From Pseudomonas quebecensis (GTDB lineage Bacteria > Pseudomonadota > Gammaproteobacteria > Pseudomonadales > Pseudomonadaceae): a stretch of 64,000 bases of DNA. Numbering within the stretch: position 1 is the stretch's first letter; every line of letters begins with the position of its first letter. Both the position numbers and the translations under genes were made by a program. Shown here piece after piece: positions 34,119-43,923 of the stretch. The stretch is taken from contig NZ_CP112866.1 of the NCBI RefSeq assembly GCF_026410085.1, forward strand, positions 3,843,001-3,907,000, written 5' to 3'. Below the pieces are notes generated by a model that had not been told where the DNA came from, did no database searches, and was given only the letters and a program-made list of their open reading frames with translations.

Positions 34119-36821
34119 ATGCCCCAGGTGGATCCCGAACTCTTCGACCGCGGCCAGTTCCAGGCCGAACTGGCATTGAAGGCGAGCCCGATCGCCGCCT
34201 TCAAGAAAGCCATCCGCCAGGCCCGCGAGGTGCTCGACGCGCGCTTTCGCAGTGGGCGCGACATCCGTCGCCTGATCGAGGACCGCGCCTGGTTTGTCGA
34301 TAACATTCTGCAAAAGGCCTGGGAGCAGTTCACCTGGAGCTCCGACGCCGATATCGCCCTGGTGGCGGTCGGCGGCTACGGTCGTGGCGAATTGCACCCC
34401 TACTCCGACATCGACCTGCTGATCCTGCTGGGCAGCGCCGATCATGAGGTCTTTCGCGATTCCATCGAGCGTTTTCTCACACTGTTGTGGGACATCGGCC
34501 TGGAAGTCGGCCAGAGCGTACGCTCGGTGGACGAATGCGCCGAAGAGGCCCGTGCCGATCTGACCGTGATCACCAACCTGATGGAAAGCCGCACCATCGC
34601 CGGCCCCGAACGCCTGCGCCAGCGCATGCTCGACGTCACCAGCACCGCGCACATGTGGCCGAGCAAGGACTTCTTTCTGGCCAAGCGCGCCGAGCAGAAA
34701 GCCCGGCACCACAAGTACAACGACACCGAGTACAACCTGGAACCCAACGTCAAGGGCTCGCCCGGCGGCCTGCGGGACATCCAGACCATTCTGTGGGTTG
34801 CCCGTCGCCAGTACGGCACCCTGAACCTGCGCGCCCTGGCCGGCGAAGCGTTCCTGGTGGAAAGCGAAAATGCGCTGCTGGCCTCCTCCCAGGAATTCCT
34901 GTGGAAAGTGCGCTACGCCCTGCACATGCTCGCCGGGCGCGCCGAAGACCGCCTGTTGTTCGACCACCAGCGCTCCATCGCCACATTGCTCGGCTTCGAA
35001 GGCGAAGACGCCAAGACCAGCATCGAAAGCTTCATGCAGCAGTACTACCGCGTGGTCATGAGCATCGCGCAACTGAGCGACCTGATCATTCAGCACTTCG
35101 AAGAGGTCATCCTGGCCCCCGAAGATGAAGCACCGCCGCAGCCAATCAACGCGCGCTTCCAGTTGCACGACGGCTATATCGAAGCACGCAGCGACAATGT
35201 CTTTCGCCGCACGCCTTTCGCCATGCTGGAAATCTTCGTGCTGATGGCCCAGCAGCCGGAAATCAAAGGCGTGCGCGCCGACACCATTCGCCTGCTGCGG
35301 GAAAATCGCCACCTGATCGACGACGACTTTCGCAACGATATCCGTAACACCAGCCTGTTCATCGAGCTGTTCAAGTGCAAGATCGGCATCCACCGCAACC
35401 TGCGCCGCATGAATCGCTACGGCATCCTCGGGCGCTACCTGCCCGAGTTCGGCTTTATCGTGGGGCAGATGCAGCACGACCTGTTCCACATCTATACCGT
35501 CGACGCGCACACGCTCAACCTGATCAAACACCTGCGTAAGTTGCAGTACACCCAAGTGTCGGAGAAATTCCCGTTGGCCAGTAAGCTCATGGCCAAACTG
35601 CCCAAGCCCGAATTGATTTACCTGGCCGGGCTGTATCACGACATCGGCAAAGGTCGGCATGGCGACCACTCGGAAGTCGGTGCCGTTGACGCCGAGGCCT
35701 TCTGTCAGCGTCATCAACTGCCGCTGTGGGACAGCCGCCTGATCGTCTGGCTGGTGCAGAACCACCTGGTGATGTCGACCACCGCCCAACGCAAGGACTT
35801 GTCCGACCCGCAGGTGATCCACGATTTCGCCCAGGTGGTCGGCGATGAAACCCGCCTCGACTACCTGTACGTGCTCACGGTGTCCGATATCAACGCCACC
35901 AACCCCACTCTGTGGAACTCCTGGCGCGCCAGCCTGCTGCGCCAGCTGTACACCGAGACCAAGCGCGCCCTGCGCCGTGGCCTGGAAAACCCGGTGGACC
36001 GCGAGGAGCAGATCCGGCGAACCCAAAGCGCCGCCCTGGATATCCTGGTGCGCGGCGGCAACGACCCCGACGATGTCGAGCAATTGTGGTCGCAATTGGG
36101 TGACGATTACTTCCTGCGCCACACCGCCGGCGATGTGGCCTGGCACACTGACGCGATCCTGCAGCAACCCGCCGACGGCGGCCCGCTGGTGTTGATCAAG
36201 GAAACCACCCAGCGCGAATTCGAGGGTGGCACGCAGATTTTCATCTATGCGCCGGACCAGCATGATTTCTTCGCCGTGACCGTGGCCGCCATGGACCAGC
36301 TCAACCTGAACATTCATGACGCTCGGGTCATCACCTCCAGCAGCCAGTTCACCCTCGACACCTATATAGTGCTCGACACCGATGGCGACTCGATCGGCGA
36401 TAATCCGGCGCGCGTGAAGAAGATCCGCGAAGGCCTTACCGAGGCCCTGCGCAACCCCGACGACTACCCGACCATCATCCAGCGCCGCGTGCCGCGCCAG
36501 CTCAAGCACTTTGCGTTCGCACCCCAGGTGACTATTTCCAACGATGCGCAACGCCCGGTCACCGTGCTGGAGCTCAGTGCGCCGGATCGCCCTGGCCTGC
36601 TGGCACGCATCGGCGGGATCTTCCTGGAGTTCGACCTGTCGCTGCAGAACGCCAAGATTGCGACGCTCGGCGAGCGGGTCGAAGACGTGTTCTTCATTAC
36701 CGATGCCGATAACCAACCGTTGTCGGACCCTGAACTGTGCCGGCGCTTGCAGGAAGCCATCGTCCAACAGTTGAGCGTGACACAGGAGCCCGGAGTCGAG
36801 CTGACGCGCCTGACAATTTGA
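34119..36821 (+). CDS. glnD: PII uridylyltransferase / uridylyl-removing enzyme
   Basis: Nitrogen sensor that uridylylates PII proteins when glutamine is low and removes UMP when it is high. 900 residues: nucleotidyltransferase motif [16 protein letters not shown] (85-100), HD phosphohydrolase domain with [12 protein letters not shown] (near residue 506), and two C-terminal ACT domains (about 690-760 and 815-890) that bind glutamine. GAAAGGAAAG lies upstream of the ATG. A terminator follows at 36826. PII targets such as glnB/glnK are not in the window. Confidence 0.97.
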   Translation: MPQVDPELFDRGQFQAELALKASPIAAFKKAIRQAREVLDARFRSGRDIRRLIEDRAWFVDNILQKAWEQFTWSSDADIALVAVGGYGRGELHPYSDIDLLILLGSADHEVFRDSIERFLTLLWDIGLEVGQSVRSVDECAEEARADLTVITNLMESRTIAGPERLRQRMLDVTSTAHMWPSKDFFLAKRAEQKARHHKYNDTEYNLEPNVKGSPGGLRDIQTILWVARRQYGTLNLRALAGEAFLVESENALLASSQEFLWKVRYALHMLAGRAEDRLLFDHQRSIATLLGFEGEDAKTSIESFMQQYYRVVMSIAQLSDLIIQHFEEVILAPEDEAPPQPINARFQLHDGYIEARSDNVFRRTPFAMLEIFVLMAQQPEIKGVRADTIRLLRENRHLIDDDFRNDIRNTSLFIELFKCKIGIHRNLRRMNRYGILGRYLPEFGFIVGQMQHDLFHIYTVDAHTLNLIKHLRKLQYTQVSEKFPLASKLMAKLPKPELIYLAGLYHDIGKGRHGDHSEVGAVDAEAFCQRHQLPLWDSRLIVWLVQNHLVMSTTAQRKDLSDPQVIHDFAQVVGDETRLDYLYVLTVSDINATNPTLWNSWRASLLRQLYTETKRALRRGLENPVDREEQIRRTQSAALDILVRGGNDPDDVEQLWSQLGDDYFLRHTAGDVAWHTDAILQQPADGGPLVLIKETTQREFEGGTQIFIYAPDQHDFFAVTVAAMDQLNLNIHDARVITSSSQFTLDTYIVLDTDGDSIGDNPARVKKIREGLTEALRNPDDYPTIIQRRVPRQLKHFAFAPQVTISNDAQRPVTVLELSAPDRPGLLARIGGIFLEFDLSLQNAKIATLGERVEDVFFITDADNQPLSDPELCRRLQEAIVQQLSVTQEPGVELTRLTI

Positions 36822-36825
36822 TATC

Positions 36826-36848
36826 AGGAGCGGCCCGCCGCTCCTTTT
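36826..36848 (+). terminator. Intrinsic terminator after glnD
   Basis: GGAGCGG-CCCG-CCGCTCC (36827-36844) is followed by TTTTGCAGTTTT, five bases after the glnD stop and before the dapC start. Confidence 0.75.
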
Positions 36849-36879
36849 GCAGTTTTAACGCCTTGCACGAGATCCACCG

Positions 36880-38079
36880 ATGAACAACGCCCTGAACCAG
36901 CTGCAGCCCTACCCGTTCGAGAAACTGCGCGCCCTGCTGGGCAGCGTCACGCCAAACCCGGACAAGCGCCCCATTGCCCTGTCCATCGGCGAACCCAAGC
37001 ACAAGTCGCCGACATTCGTGGCCGAGGCGTTGAGCAGCAATCTCGATCAGATGGCGGTATATCCCACCACACTGGGCATTCCGGCGCTGCGCGAGGCCAT
37101 AGGTGCCTGGTGCGAACGTCGCTTCAGCGTGCCCAAGGGCTGGCTGGACCCGGCGCGCAATATCCTGCCGGTCAACGGCACCCGCGAAGCCCTGTTCGCG
37201 TTCACTCAAACCGTGGTCAATCGCGGTGACGACGCACTGGTGGTGAGCCCGAACCCGTTCTACCAGATCTACGAAGGCGCCGCGTTCCTCGCCGGCGCCC
37301 AGCCGCATTATCTGCCGTGCCTGGACAGCAACGGCTTCAACCCGGATTTCGACGCGGTCTCGCCGGGCATCTGGAACCGTTGCCAGATCCTGTTCCTGTG
37401 CTCCCCCGGCAACCCGACCGGCGCGTTGATTCCAATCGACACCCTGAAAAAACTTATCGCCCTGGCCGATGAATACGACTTTGTGATCGCCGCCGACGAG
37501 TGCTACAGCGAGCTGTATTTCGACGAGCAAACCCCGCCGCCGGGCCTGCTCAGCGCCTGCGTTGAACTGGGTCGCCAGGACTTCAAGCGTTGCGTGGTGT
37601 TTCACAGCCTGTCCAAGCGTTCCAACCTGCCGGGCCTACGCTCAGGTTTTGTGGCCGGTGATGCCGAGATTCTGAAGGCCTTCCTGCTGTACCGCACTTA
37701 CCATGGCTGCGCTATGCCCGTGCAGACGCAACTGGCCAGCATCGCGGCCTGGCAGGACGAGGCTCATGTCCAGGCTAACCGTGAGCTGTACCGCGAGAAA
37801 TTCGACGCCGTATTGGCGATCCTCAAGCCGGTGCTGGATGTGCAGGCCCCGGACGGCGGGTTCTACTTATGGCCGAAGGTGAATGGCGAAGACGCTGCGT
37901 TCTGTCGCGACCTGTTCGTGCAGGAGCATGTGACCGTAGTGCCCGGCTCGTATCTGTCGCGCGAGGTGGACGGTTTCAACCCAGGCGCAGGGCGTGTGCG
38001 CATGGCGTTGGTGGCGCCATTGGCGGAGTGCGTGGAAGCGGCCGAACGCGTGCGCGCCTTCGTCCTACGCAATACTTGA
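36880..38079 (+). CDS. dapC: Succinyldiaminopimelate transaminase
   Basis: PLP enzyme that transfers the amino group of glutamate to N-succinyl-2-amino-6-ketopimelate in the succinylase branch of the lysine/meso-DAP pathway. 399 residues, fold-type I aminotransferase: substrate motif SPNPFYQIYE, CSPGNPTGALI, DECYSELYF, and the PLP lysine in HSLSKRSNLPGLRSGF. It lies after glnD; dapD and dapE of the same pathway follow within 11 kb on the same strand. No clear U-tract terminator follows it. Confidence 0.95.
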   Translation: MNNALNQLQPYPFEKLRALLGSVTPNPDKRPIALSIGEPKHKSPTFVAEALSSNLDQMAVYPTTLGIPALREAIGAWCERRFSVPKGWLDPARNILPVNGTREALFAFTQTVVNRGDDALVVSPNPFYQIYEGAAFLAGAQPHYLPCLDSNGFNPDFDAVSPGIWNRCQILFLCSPGNPTGALIPIDTLKKLIALADEYDFVIAADECYSELYFDEQTPPPGLLSACVELGRQDFKRCVVFHSLSKRSNLPGLRSGFVAGDAEILKAFLLYRTYHGCAMPVQTQLASIAAWQDEAHVQANRELYREKFDAVLAILKPVLDVQAPDGGFYLWPKVNGEDAAFCRDLFVQEHVTVVPGSYLSREVDGFNPGAGRVRMALVAPLAECVEAAERVRAFVLRNT

Positions 38080-38211
38080 GGCCTGCGGCCCGTACGCGCC
38101 ACAACGCATACGGGCCAAACTTACACGCCCTCATACCTGATGCTGGAACCACCCTGTGGTCAGGACGACTCAAGGGACACCCTTGTCCTTCAACACCACA
38201 GGTCAGCCCGC

Positions 38212-38919
38212 ATGATTTCTCCCACGCACTTCACCCCGATTTATCCGTCAATCACTGACTGCAGCGTCGAAAACGCACACCCGTCCGAAAGAGGCGCAAG
38301 AACCCGCCGCAATGTGGGAGAGCCTGCCAAATACTGGCCACAGAACAGCACCCTCAAGATCGCACTATCCGATTACGAAATGAATGATCCCTATGTGGTG
38401 GCCGTCAAAAACGCCGCCAGCCAGTGGTTGCCGCATATCAATCTACGCTTCGAGTTCGTCTCGGGAGACACGGGTGATGTGCGCATCACGCAGCACGGCA
38501 ACAAAAGCGGAGGCAGCTCTGAAATAGGCACCGATGCCGTGAACAGATTCGGTGACCCAACCATGCTGTTGCCTCTGGACCATACGGCTGCCAACTTCGA
38601 GTACACCGTCATTCACGAATTCGGGCACATGCTCGGCGCCCTCCACGCCCATCAGCACCCCGACGCAACTATCTCGTGGAACCTTCCCGTTCTGAGTCGA
38701 CAGTTCACGCAGAGCATGCTGCAAGACAACTTCCTGAAGGTGGCCCGCAGCGGTACGTATGACCTTTTGCCCTATGACCCGGACTCGGTCATGCACTATT
38801 CCACTCAAAGCGGGTGGACCACCGACACCGTCGTGCACTCAAGGAACGCGATGCTCAGCCAGGGCGATATCGCCTGGGCGAAGAAGGCCTACCCCAGGGC
38901 GCCGGCGACCGCCGAGTGA
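38212..38919 (+). CDS. Astacin-like (M12A-type) zinc metalloprotease, no signal peptide
   Basis: 235 residues from the ATG at 38212 (CAGGTCAGC upstream); an in-frame start at 38140 would add 24 residues without clear coding character. The zinc site is HEFGHMLGALH (H135, E136, H139, H145) with a Met-turn SVMHYS (192-197), so this is a metzincin. The residue after the third His is Ala rather than the astacin Glu (HAHQHP). I see no signal peptide, lipobox or membrane helix; Cys is almost absent (one, near residue 17). It lies between dapC and the convergent antiporter. It could be a leaderless secreted effector or a cytoplasmic protease; the substrate is unknown. Confidence 0.8.
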   Translation: MISPTHFTPIYPSITDCSVENAHPSERGARTRRNVGEPAKYWPQNSTLKIALSDYEMNDPYVVAVKNAASQWLPHINLRFEFVSGDTGDVRITQHGNKSGGSSEIGTDAVNRFGDPTMLLPLDHTAANFEYTVIHEFGHMLGALHAHQHPDATISWNLPVLSRQFTQSMLQDNFLKVARSGTYDLLPYDPDSVMHYSTQSGWTTDTVVHSRNAMLSQGDIAWAKKAYPRAPATAE

Positions 38920-38937
38920 CCCCAGTAGCGACTCCCT

Positions 38938-40575
38938 TCACTTTCGCGGCCCCAGGTTGGCCTCGCTCATGTCCAGGTCCGCCAGCACCTCGCGCAATAC
39001 ATCGTCGCCGATCTGGTGCTGGCGGCTGAGCCGATACAGCTCTAATCGCTGGGCCCTCAATGCCTTGAGCCGCAACCTGCTTTCCAATTGATCCAGTTGC
39101 AACGCCAACGCCTGTGCTTCGGCGGAGTCGTTGAACACCTCCAATTGATGGCGGTACTCCGACATGATTCGCGCCTTGAGTTCGGTGGCCAACGCCGCCT
39201 GTGCCGCATCCTGTGTCTCGTTGGACTCCTCGATTTCCAACGCATGGATAGCGGCCACCGCCGTCTTTTTCCAAGCCTCGCGCACCTCTTTATGGCGCTT
39301 TTCGTCAGGACTCTTTTCGATACCGCGCAACAGTAGCGGCAAGGCGATGCAGGCGGCGATCAACGACAGCAGGATTACCCCGGCCGCGATGAAGATCAGC
39401 AAATCACGTTCGGGAAAATCCTGGCCTGGCGCGAGCAGCAGCGGCACTGACATGACACCGGCCAGGGTCACGGCACCGCGCACACCGCCGACGGTCAACA
39501 GCCAGCAGGAGCGCGCGGTTGGGACCAATGTCAGTTCGCTTTTGCCACGCAGCCGTCGCAGCAGCCCCGACAGGCGCCAGATGCTTTGTACCCAGACGAA
39601 GCGCAACACCACCAAGACCAGGAAAATTGCGACGACTTCCAGACAGCGATACAGCAAGGTCGGCCACAGCGTCGATTCATGACTCACCACTGCCTTGATG
39701 ATGTCCGGTAACTGAAGGCCCAACAGCAGGAAAATCAGGCCATTGAAGGCAAATTCCAGCAACGACCATACGCTGCGATTAAGCAGGCGTGTGCTGGTCT
39801 GGCGTGGCAGCAGGTCGAGCCAGCTTTGCATCATGCCGGCCGCCACCGCCGAGAGAATGCCCGAGGCGCCCAAGCGCTCGGCAAGCACATAGGCGGCGAA
39901 CGGCAGCAGCAACATGAACACCACATGCGTCGCCGGATCGTCCCAGCCGCGTGCGATCATCCAAGCGCGCAACCGCCCGACCAGCCAACTCAATGCCACG
40001 CCCACCGCCAGGCCACCGACGGCAACCAGCACGAAGGTCAGGCTGGCATCGGCCAACGAAAACACCCCGGTCAACGCCGCGGCCAAGGCGAACTTGAAGG
40101 TCACCAGACCCGACGCGTCATTCATCAACGCCTCGCCCTGCAACATGTGCATCAGTGGCGTCGGCAAGCGATTCTGGGAAATGGCCGACACCGCCACGGC
40201 ATCGGTCGGCGATAACACGGCCGCCAGGGCGAAGGCCACCGGCAGCGGGATCGCGGGCAATATCCAGTGGATGAAGTAACCGGCACCCACCACGGTAAAC
40301 AGCACCAGCCCTACCGCCAACGTCAGGATCGGCCCGCGCAAACGCCATAATTCACGCTTGGGCATGCGCCAGCCATCGGAGAACAGCAGCGGCGGCAAGA
40401 ACAGAAACAGAAATAACTCAGGGTCCAACGCCACGTGCAGCCCCAAGGTGGGCCAGGCCAGCAAGGCGCCAGCGGCAATCTGCACCAAAGGCAACGGCAA
40501 CGGGATGACACGCCCGACCAGGCGCGAAACGCTGACCAGCATCAGCAGGATAAGAACGGTGTAGGCGGTTTGCAT
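38938..40575 (-). CDS. Na+/H+ antiporter, CPA1 (NhaP-like) family
   Basis: Inner-membrane cation/proton exchanger. 545 residues from the ATG at 40575, which begins directly with the first membrane helix (MQTAYTVLILLML); a 23-codon upstream extension is rejected. About 12 transmembrane segments; CPA1 ion-binding motifs LSPTDAVAVSAI and GEALMNDASGLVTF, and GGVRGAVTLAGVMSVP later. A charged C-terminal cytoplasmic tail (about 425-545, helical, Arg/Glu/Leu-rich) is probably regulatory. It faces away from its right neighbour and its end is 18 bases from the end of the metalloprotease gene. Confidence 0.93.
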   Translation of the reverse strand: MQTAYTVLILLMLVSVSRLVGRVIPLPLPLVQIAAGALLAWPTLGLHVALDPELFLFLFLPPLLFSDGWRMPKRELWRLRGPILTLAVGLVLFTVVGAGYFIHWILPAIPLPVAFALAAVLSPTDAVAVSAISQNRLPTPLMHMLQGEALMNDASGLVTFKFALAAALTGVFSLADASLTFVLVAVGGLAVGVALSWLVGRLRAWMIARGWDDPATHVVFMLLLPFAAYVLAERLGASGILSAVAAGMMQSWLDLLPRQTSTRLLNRSVWSLLEFAFNGLIFLLLGLQLPDIIKAVVSHESTLWPTLLYRCLEVVAIFLVLVVLRFVWVQSIWRLSGLLRRLRGKSELTLVPTARSCWLLTVGGVRGAVTLAGVMSVPLLLAPGQDFPERDLLIFIAAGVILLSLIAACIALPLLLRGIEKSPDEKRHKEVREAWKKTAVAAIHALEIEESNETQDAAQAALATELKARIMSEYRHQLEVFNDSAEAQALALQLDQLESRLRLKALRAQRLELYRLSRQHQIGDDVLREVLADLDMSEANLGPRK

Positions 40576-40723
40576 AACGCGGGTTCCCGGACAATCAACA
40601 AGCAACGACACCCCTCTGGCAACAACGCGCCGTTGAAGTGCCATATTAGCCGCCTATGCTGCGCGCTGGCGTTTGCACAAAAGTCGCACGGCGCTGACGA
40701 GCGGCACCCAAATGCGCTGGGCG

Positions 40724-40732
40724 TGGCATAAT
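40724..40732 (+). promoter_or_regulatory. Extended -10 box ahead of the YffB-like gene
   Basis: TGGCATAAT fits an extended -10 (TGn-CATAAT). No convincing -35 stands 17 bases upstream, as is common for extended -10 promoters. Transcription would start about 50 bases before the TTG start codon. Confidence 0.4.
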
Positions 40733-40787
40733 CCCAGACCTTTGGCTTTCATCAGCCCATTCCATTGGATCAGAGGGGGGCAATTCC

Positions 40788-41150
40788 TTGACCGCTTCAA
40801 GCAAAACGTTGCACCTTTTCGGTATCAAAGCGTGCGACACCATGAAAAAGGCGCGTACCTGGCTCGATGAGCACGCGGTGAATTATGAGTTCCACGACTA
40901 CAAAACGGCCGGTATCGACCGCGAACACTTGACCCAATGGTGCAACGAGCACGGCTGGCAAGTGGTGTTGAACCGCGCGGGCACCACCTTTCGCAAACTC
41001 GAAGACGAACGCAAAGCCGATCTCGATCAGTCGAAAGCCATTGAATTGATGCTCGCGCAACCCTCGATGATCAAGCGCCCGGTGCTGGATCTCGGCGACA
41101 GAACCCTGATTGGCTTCAAGCCAGACATTTATTCGGCGGCCCTCAAGTAG
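40788..41150 (+). CDS. yffB: ArsC/Spx-family thiol reductase (YffB-like)
   Basis: Thioredoxin-fold protein of the arsenate reductase-like family; the P. aeruginosa member was proposed to be a glutathione-dependent thiol reductase. 120 residues; single active-site Cys in FGIKACDTMKKA and the conserved IKRPVLDLGDR segment. The start is TTG at 40788, backed by the strong AGAGGGGGG site (40772-40780) seven bases upstream; no in-frame ATG lies near. It sits 32 bases before dapD. In E. coli the yffB gene neighbours dapE, so a link with DAP genes recurs, though its meaning is unknown. Confidence 0.88.
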   Translation: MTASSKTLHLFGIKACDTMKKARTWLDEHAVNYEFHDYKTAGIDREHLTQWCNEHGWQVVLNRAGTTFRKLEDERKADLDQSKAIELMLAQPSMIKRPVLDLGDRTLIGFKPDIYSAALK

Positions 41151-41182
41151 GCCAGCCCTTTTATTTTTGTAGAGGTAACAGC

Positions 41183-42217
41183 ATGTCCCATTCCCTGTTC
41201 AGCCTGGGCTTCGGCGTCGGCACTCAGAACCGCCAAGGCGCTTGGCTGGAAGTGTTCTACGCACAGCCGTTGCTCAACCCTTCGGTTGAAATCGTCGCGG
41301 CCATCGCGCCGATCCTCGGTTACAGCGAAGGCAACCAGGCCATCACGTTTACCGTCACTCTGGCCCTGCAAATGGCGGATGCGCTCAAAGGCGTCGATGC
41401 TACCCAGGCCGCGCTGCTCAGCCGTCTGGCCGAAAGCCACACGCCGCTGGTCGCCACCTTGCTGGCCGACGACGCCGCGCTGACCTCCACGCCTGAGGCC
41501 TACCTCAAGCTGCACCTGCTGTCCCATCGCCTGGTCAAGCCCCATGGCCTGAACCTGGCCGGTGTATTCCCGCAACTGCCGAACGTGGCGTGGACCAGCC
41601 AGGGCGCGATCGACATCGGCGAACTGGCCGAGCGTCAACTGGAAGCGCGCCTGCGTGGCGAGCTGCTGGAAGTGTTCTCGGTGGACAAGTTCCCGAAAAT
41701 GACCGACTACGTGGTCCCGGCCGGTGTGCGCATCGCTGACGCCGCGCGCCTGCGCCTGGGCGCCTATGTCGGCGAAGGCACCACCGTGATGCACGAAGGT
41801 TTTGTCAACTTCAACGCCGGCACCGAAGGCCCGGGCATGATCGAAGGCCGCGTATCGGCCGGTGTATTCGTCGGCAAGGGTTCGGACCTGGGCGGCGGTT
41901 GCTCCACCATGGGCACCCTGTCGGGCGGTGGCAACATTGTGATCAAGGTCGGCGAAGGCTGCCTGATCGGGGCCAATGCCGGTATCGGTATCCCGCTGGG
42001 CGATCGTAATACCGTGGAGTCGGGCCTGTACGTCACCGCCGGCACCAAGGTTGCGCTGCTCGACGAGCAGAACCAACTGGTGAAGGTGGTCAAGGCGCGC
42101 GAGCTGGCCGGCCAGCCCGACCTGCTGTTCCGTCGCAACTCCGAGACCGGTGCCGTGGAGTGCAAAACCCACAAATCGGCCATCGAACTGAACGAAGCGC
42201 TGCACGCTCACAACTAA
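41183..42217 (+). CDS. dapD: 2,3,4,5-tetrahydropyridine-2,6-dicarboxylate N-succinyltransferase
   Basis: Uses succinyl-CoA to open tetrahydrodipicolinate, the committed step of the succinylase lysine/DAP branch; its product is the DapC substrate. 344 residues, the long form typical of pseudomonads: an N-terminal helical domain (about 1-170), a left-handed beta-helix (about 175-300; GKGSDLGGGCSTMGTLSGGG) and a C-terminal tail with FRRNSETGAVE. GAGGT precedes the ATG. It follows the YffB-like gene closely, likely one transcript. Confidence 0.96.
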   Translation: MSHSLFSLGFGVGTQNRQGAWLEVFYAQPLLNPSVEIVAAIAPILGYSEGNQAITFTVTLALQMADALKGVDATQAALLSRLAESHTPLVATLLADDAALTSTPEAYLKLHLLSHRLVKPHGLNLAGVFPQLPNVAWTSQGAIDIGELAERQLEARLRGELLEVFSVDKFPKMTDYVVPAGVRIADAARLRLGAYVGEGTTVMHEGFVNFNAGTEGPGMIEGRVSAGVFVGKGSDLGGGCSTMGTLSGGGNIVIKVGEGCLIGANAGIGIPLGDRNTVESGLYVTAGTKVALLDEQNQLVKVVKARELAGQPDLLFRRNSETGAVECKTHKSAIELNEALHAHN

Positions 42218-42237
42218 GCAGCCACTCGATGCCACTG

Positions 42238-42266
42238 GCGGGCCTTACCTTCGCGGTGCGGCCCGC
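42238..42266 (+). terminator. Possible terminator after dapD
   Basis: GCGGGCC (42238-42244) pairs with GGCCCGC (42260-42266) around an inner ACC/GGT pairing. Only TTATA follows, so termination would be weak. Confidence 0.35.
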
Positions 42267-42286
42267 TTATACGAGTCTTGATCATC

Positions 42287-43492
42287 ATGCTTGTGCCCTC
42301 CCCCTGGCGCGCGGACTTTCCGGCGATCGCCACCCTGCAACGGCAGGACCAGACCTATCTGGACAACGCCGCCACCACGCAGAAACCCCAGGCGCTGCTG
42401 GACGCGATCAGCCATTACTACGCCAACGGCGCAGCCAATGTACACCGCGCCCAACACTTGCCCGGCGCTCATGCGACCCAGGCCTTCGAAGACAGCCGCA
42501 GCAAGGTTGCACAGTGGTTGAATGCAGGTGACAGCGGGCAAATCGTATTTACCCATGGCGCAACGTCTGCGCTGAACCTCCTGGCCTATGGCCTTGAGCA
42601 CTTATTCACAGCGGGCGATGAAATCGTTATCAGCGCCCTGGAACACCACGCCAATCTACTGCCGTGGCAGCAACTGGCTGAACGTCGCGAGTTGCAGCTG
42701 GTGGTATTGCCACTCAATGATGACGGCGTGATCGATGTTGAAGCCGCCGCCGGATTGATCGGTCCCCGCACGCGCCTGCTGGCGGTGAGCCAGTTGTCCA
42801 ATGTATTGGGAGCCTGGCAACCGCTGGAAACCTTGCTGGCCATGGCCCGAGCCCACGGCGCCCTGACCGTGGTGGATGGCGCCCAGGGTATCGTCCATGG
42901 TCGCCATGACGTGCAGGCCCTGGGCTGCGACTTCTATGCCTTTTCCAGCCACAAACTGTACGGCCCGGACGGCGTCGGCGTGTTGTTTGGCCGCAATGAG
43001 GCCCTGCATGGCCTGCGCCACTGGCAATTTGGCGGCGAGATGGTCCAGCAGGCGGACTATCACAGCGCCAGCTTCCGTCCCGCGCCGCTGGGTTTCGAAG
43101 CCGGCACGCCGCCGATCGCCGGCGTGATCGGCCTGGGCGCGACCTTGGATTACCTCAGCTCGCTGGACCCTCAGGCGGTTCTCGCCCATGAAGCCGCGCT
43201 GCATGATTACCTGCTGCGCGGCCTGAAAGCCCGCAACGGCGTGCGCGTGCTGGGCTCGCCGCAGGCCGCGTTGGTCAGCTTTGTGGTCGACGGCATCCAT
43301 AACGCCGACCTCGCGCACCTGCTCACCGAGCAAGGGATTGCCGTACGCGCCGGCCATCACTGTGCAATGCCGCTGCTCAAGGCGATGCACTTGTCGGGGG
43401 CGGTCCGTGTATCCCTGGCGCTGTACAACGATTCCGATGACCTGGAACGCTTCTTCGGCGCGCTGGATCAGGCGCTGGAGATGTTGCGATGA
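42287..43492 (+). CDS. csdA: Cysteine desulfurase CsdA
   Basis: PLP enzyme that mobilises sulfur from cysteine as a persulfide. 401 residues from the ATG at 42287 (an upstream TTG adds three residues). PLP lysine K223 in SSHKLYGPDG and persulfide Cys359 in RAGHHCAMPLL place it in the group II (CsdA/SufS) class. The next gene, csdE, overlaps by four bases and encodes its sulfur acceptor; no suf or isc genes are present, so I call it CsdA and not SufS. Confidence 0.93.
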   Translation: MLVPSPWRADFPAIATLQRQDQTYLDNAATTQKPQALLDAISHYYANGAANVHRAQHLPGAHATQAFEDSRSKVAQWLNAGDSGQIVFTHGATSALNLLAYGLEHLFTAGDEIVISALEHHANLLPWQQLAERRELQLVVLPLNDDGVIDVEAAAGLIGPRTRLLAVSQLSNVLGAWQPLETLLAMARAHGALTVVDGAQGIVHGRHDVQALGCDFYAFSSHKLYGPDGVGVLFGRNEALHGLRHWQFGGEMVQQADYHSASFRPAPLGFEAGTPPIAGVIGLGATLDYLSSLDPQAVLAHEAALHDYLLRGLKARNGVRVLGSPQAALVSFVVDGIHNADLAHLLTEQGIAVRAGHHCAMPLLKAMHLSGAVRVSLALYNDSDDLERFFGALDQALEMLR

Positions 43493-43902
43493 ACTTGCCC
43501 ACGCAGGCCGCGAGTGCGCTTGAAGCGTTTCAAGCCGTCGGCAGCTGGGAACAACGCGCCCGAATGCTGATGCAGTGGGGCGAACGCCTGCCCGCCTTGG
43601 CGGATGAAGACAAGGTCGATGCCAACCTGGTGCAGGGCTGCGAGAGCCTGGTGTGGTTGGTTGGCCGGTTGGAGAGCGACCACTGGCAGTTCGCCGCCAG
43701 CAGCGATGCGCGGATGATTCGTGGGTTGGTGGCATTGCTGCTGGCGCGGGTCAACGGATTATCGAGCGCGCAGTTGCAGGTGGTCGACTTGCCCGACTGG
43801 TTCAATCAACTCGGGCTTTCCCGCCAACTGTCGCCGTCGCGCAGCAATGGCTTGAATGCAGTCCTGCAGCGCATGCGAACACTAAGCCAAACACAGAACT
43901 GA
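43489..43902 (+). CDS. csdE: Sulfur acceptor protein CsdE
   Basis: SufE-like protein that takes sulfane sulfur from CsdA. 137 residues with the acceptor cysteine C51 in LVQGCESLVWLV, and the C-terminal LSPSRSNGLNAVLQRM typical of SufE/CsdE. Its ATG overlaps the csdA stop (ATGA). It converges on tcdA 21 bases away. In E. coli CsdA-CsdE act with TcdA (CsdL) to make cyclic t6A on tRNA; the same three genes stand together here. Confidence 0.93.
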   Translation: MNLPTQAASALEAFQAVGSWEQRARMLMQWGERLPALADEDKVDANLVQGCESLVWLVGRLESDHWQFAASSDARMIRGLVALLLARVNGLSSAQLQVVDLPDWFNQLGLSRQLSPSRSNGLNAVLQRMRTLSQTQN

Positions 43903-43923
43903 ATGTGGGAGGCGCGGCGAGAC

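Noticed and set aside
33996..36767. 923-codon open frame antisense to glnD
   Set aside because: High-GC mirror frame of a well-recognised gene; no family sequence and no ribosome site.
38140..38211. Longer start for the metalloprotease
   Set aside because: The 24 extra residues do not look like a signal peptide, and no ribosome site precedes them.
43903..43923. TGTGGGAGGCG between csdE and tcdA as a REP
   Set aside because: Only the first few bases match; no palindrome or partner, so at most a remnant.
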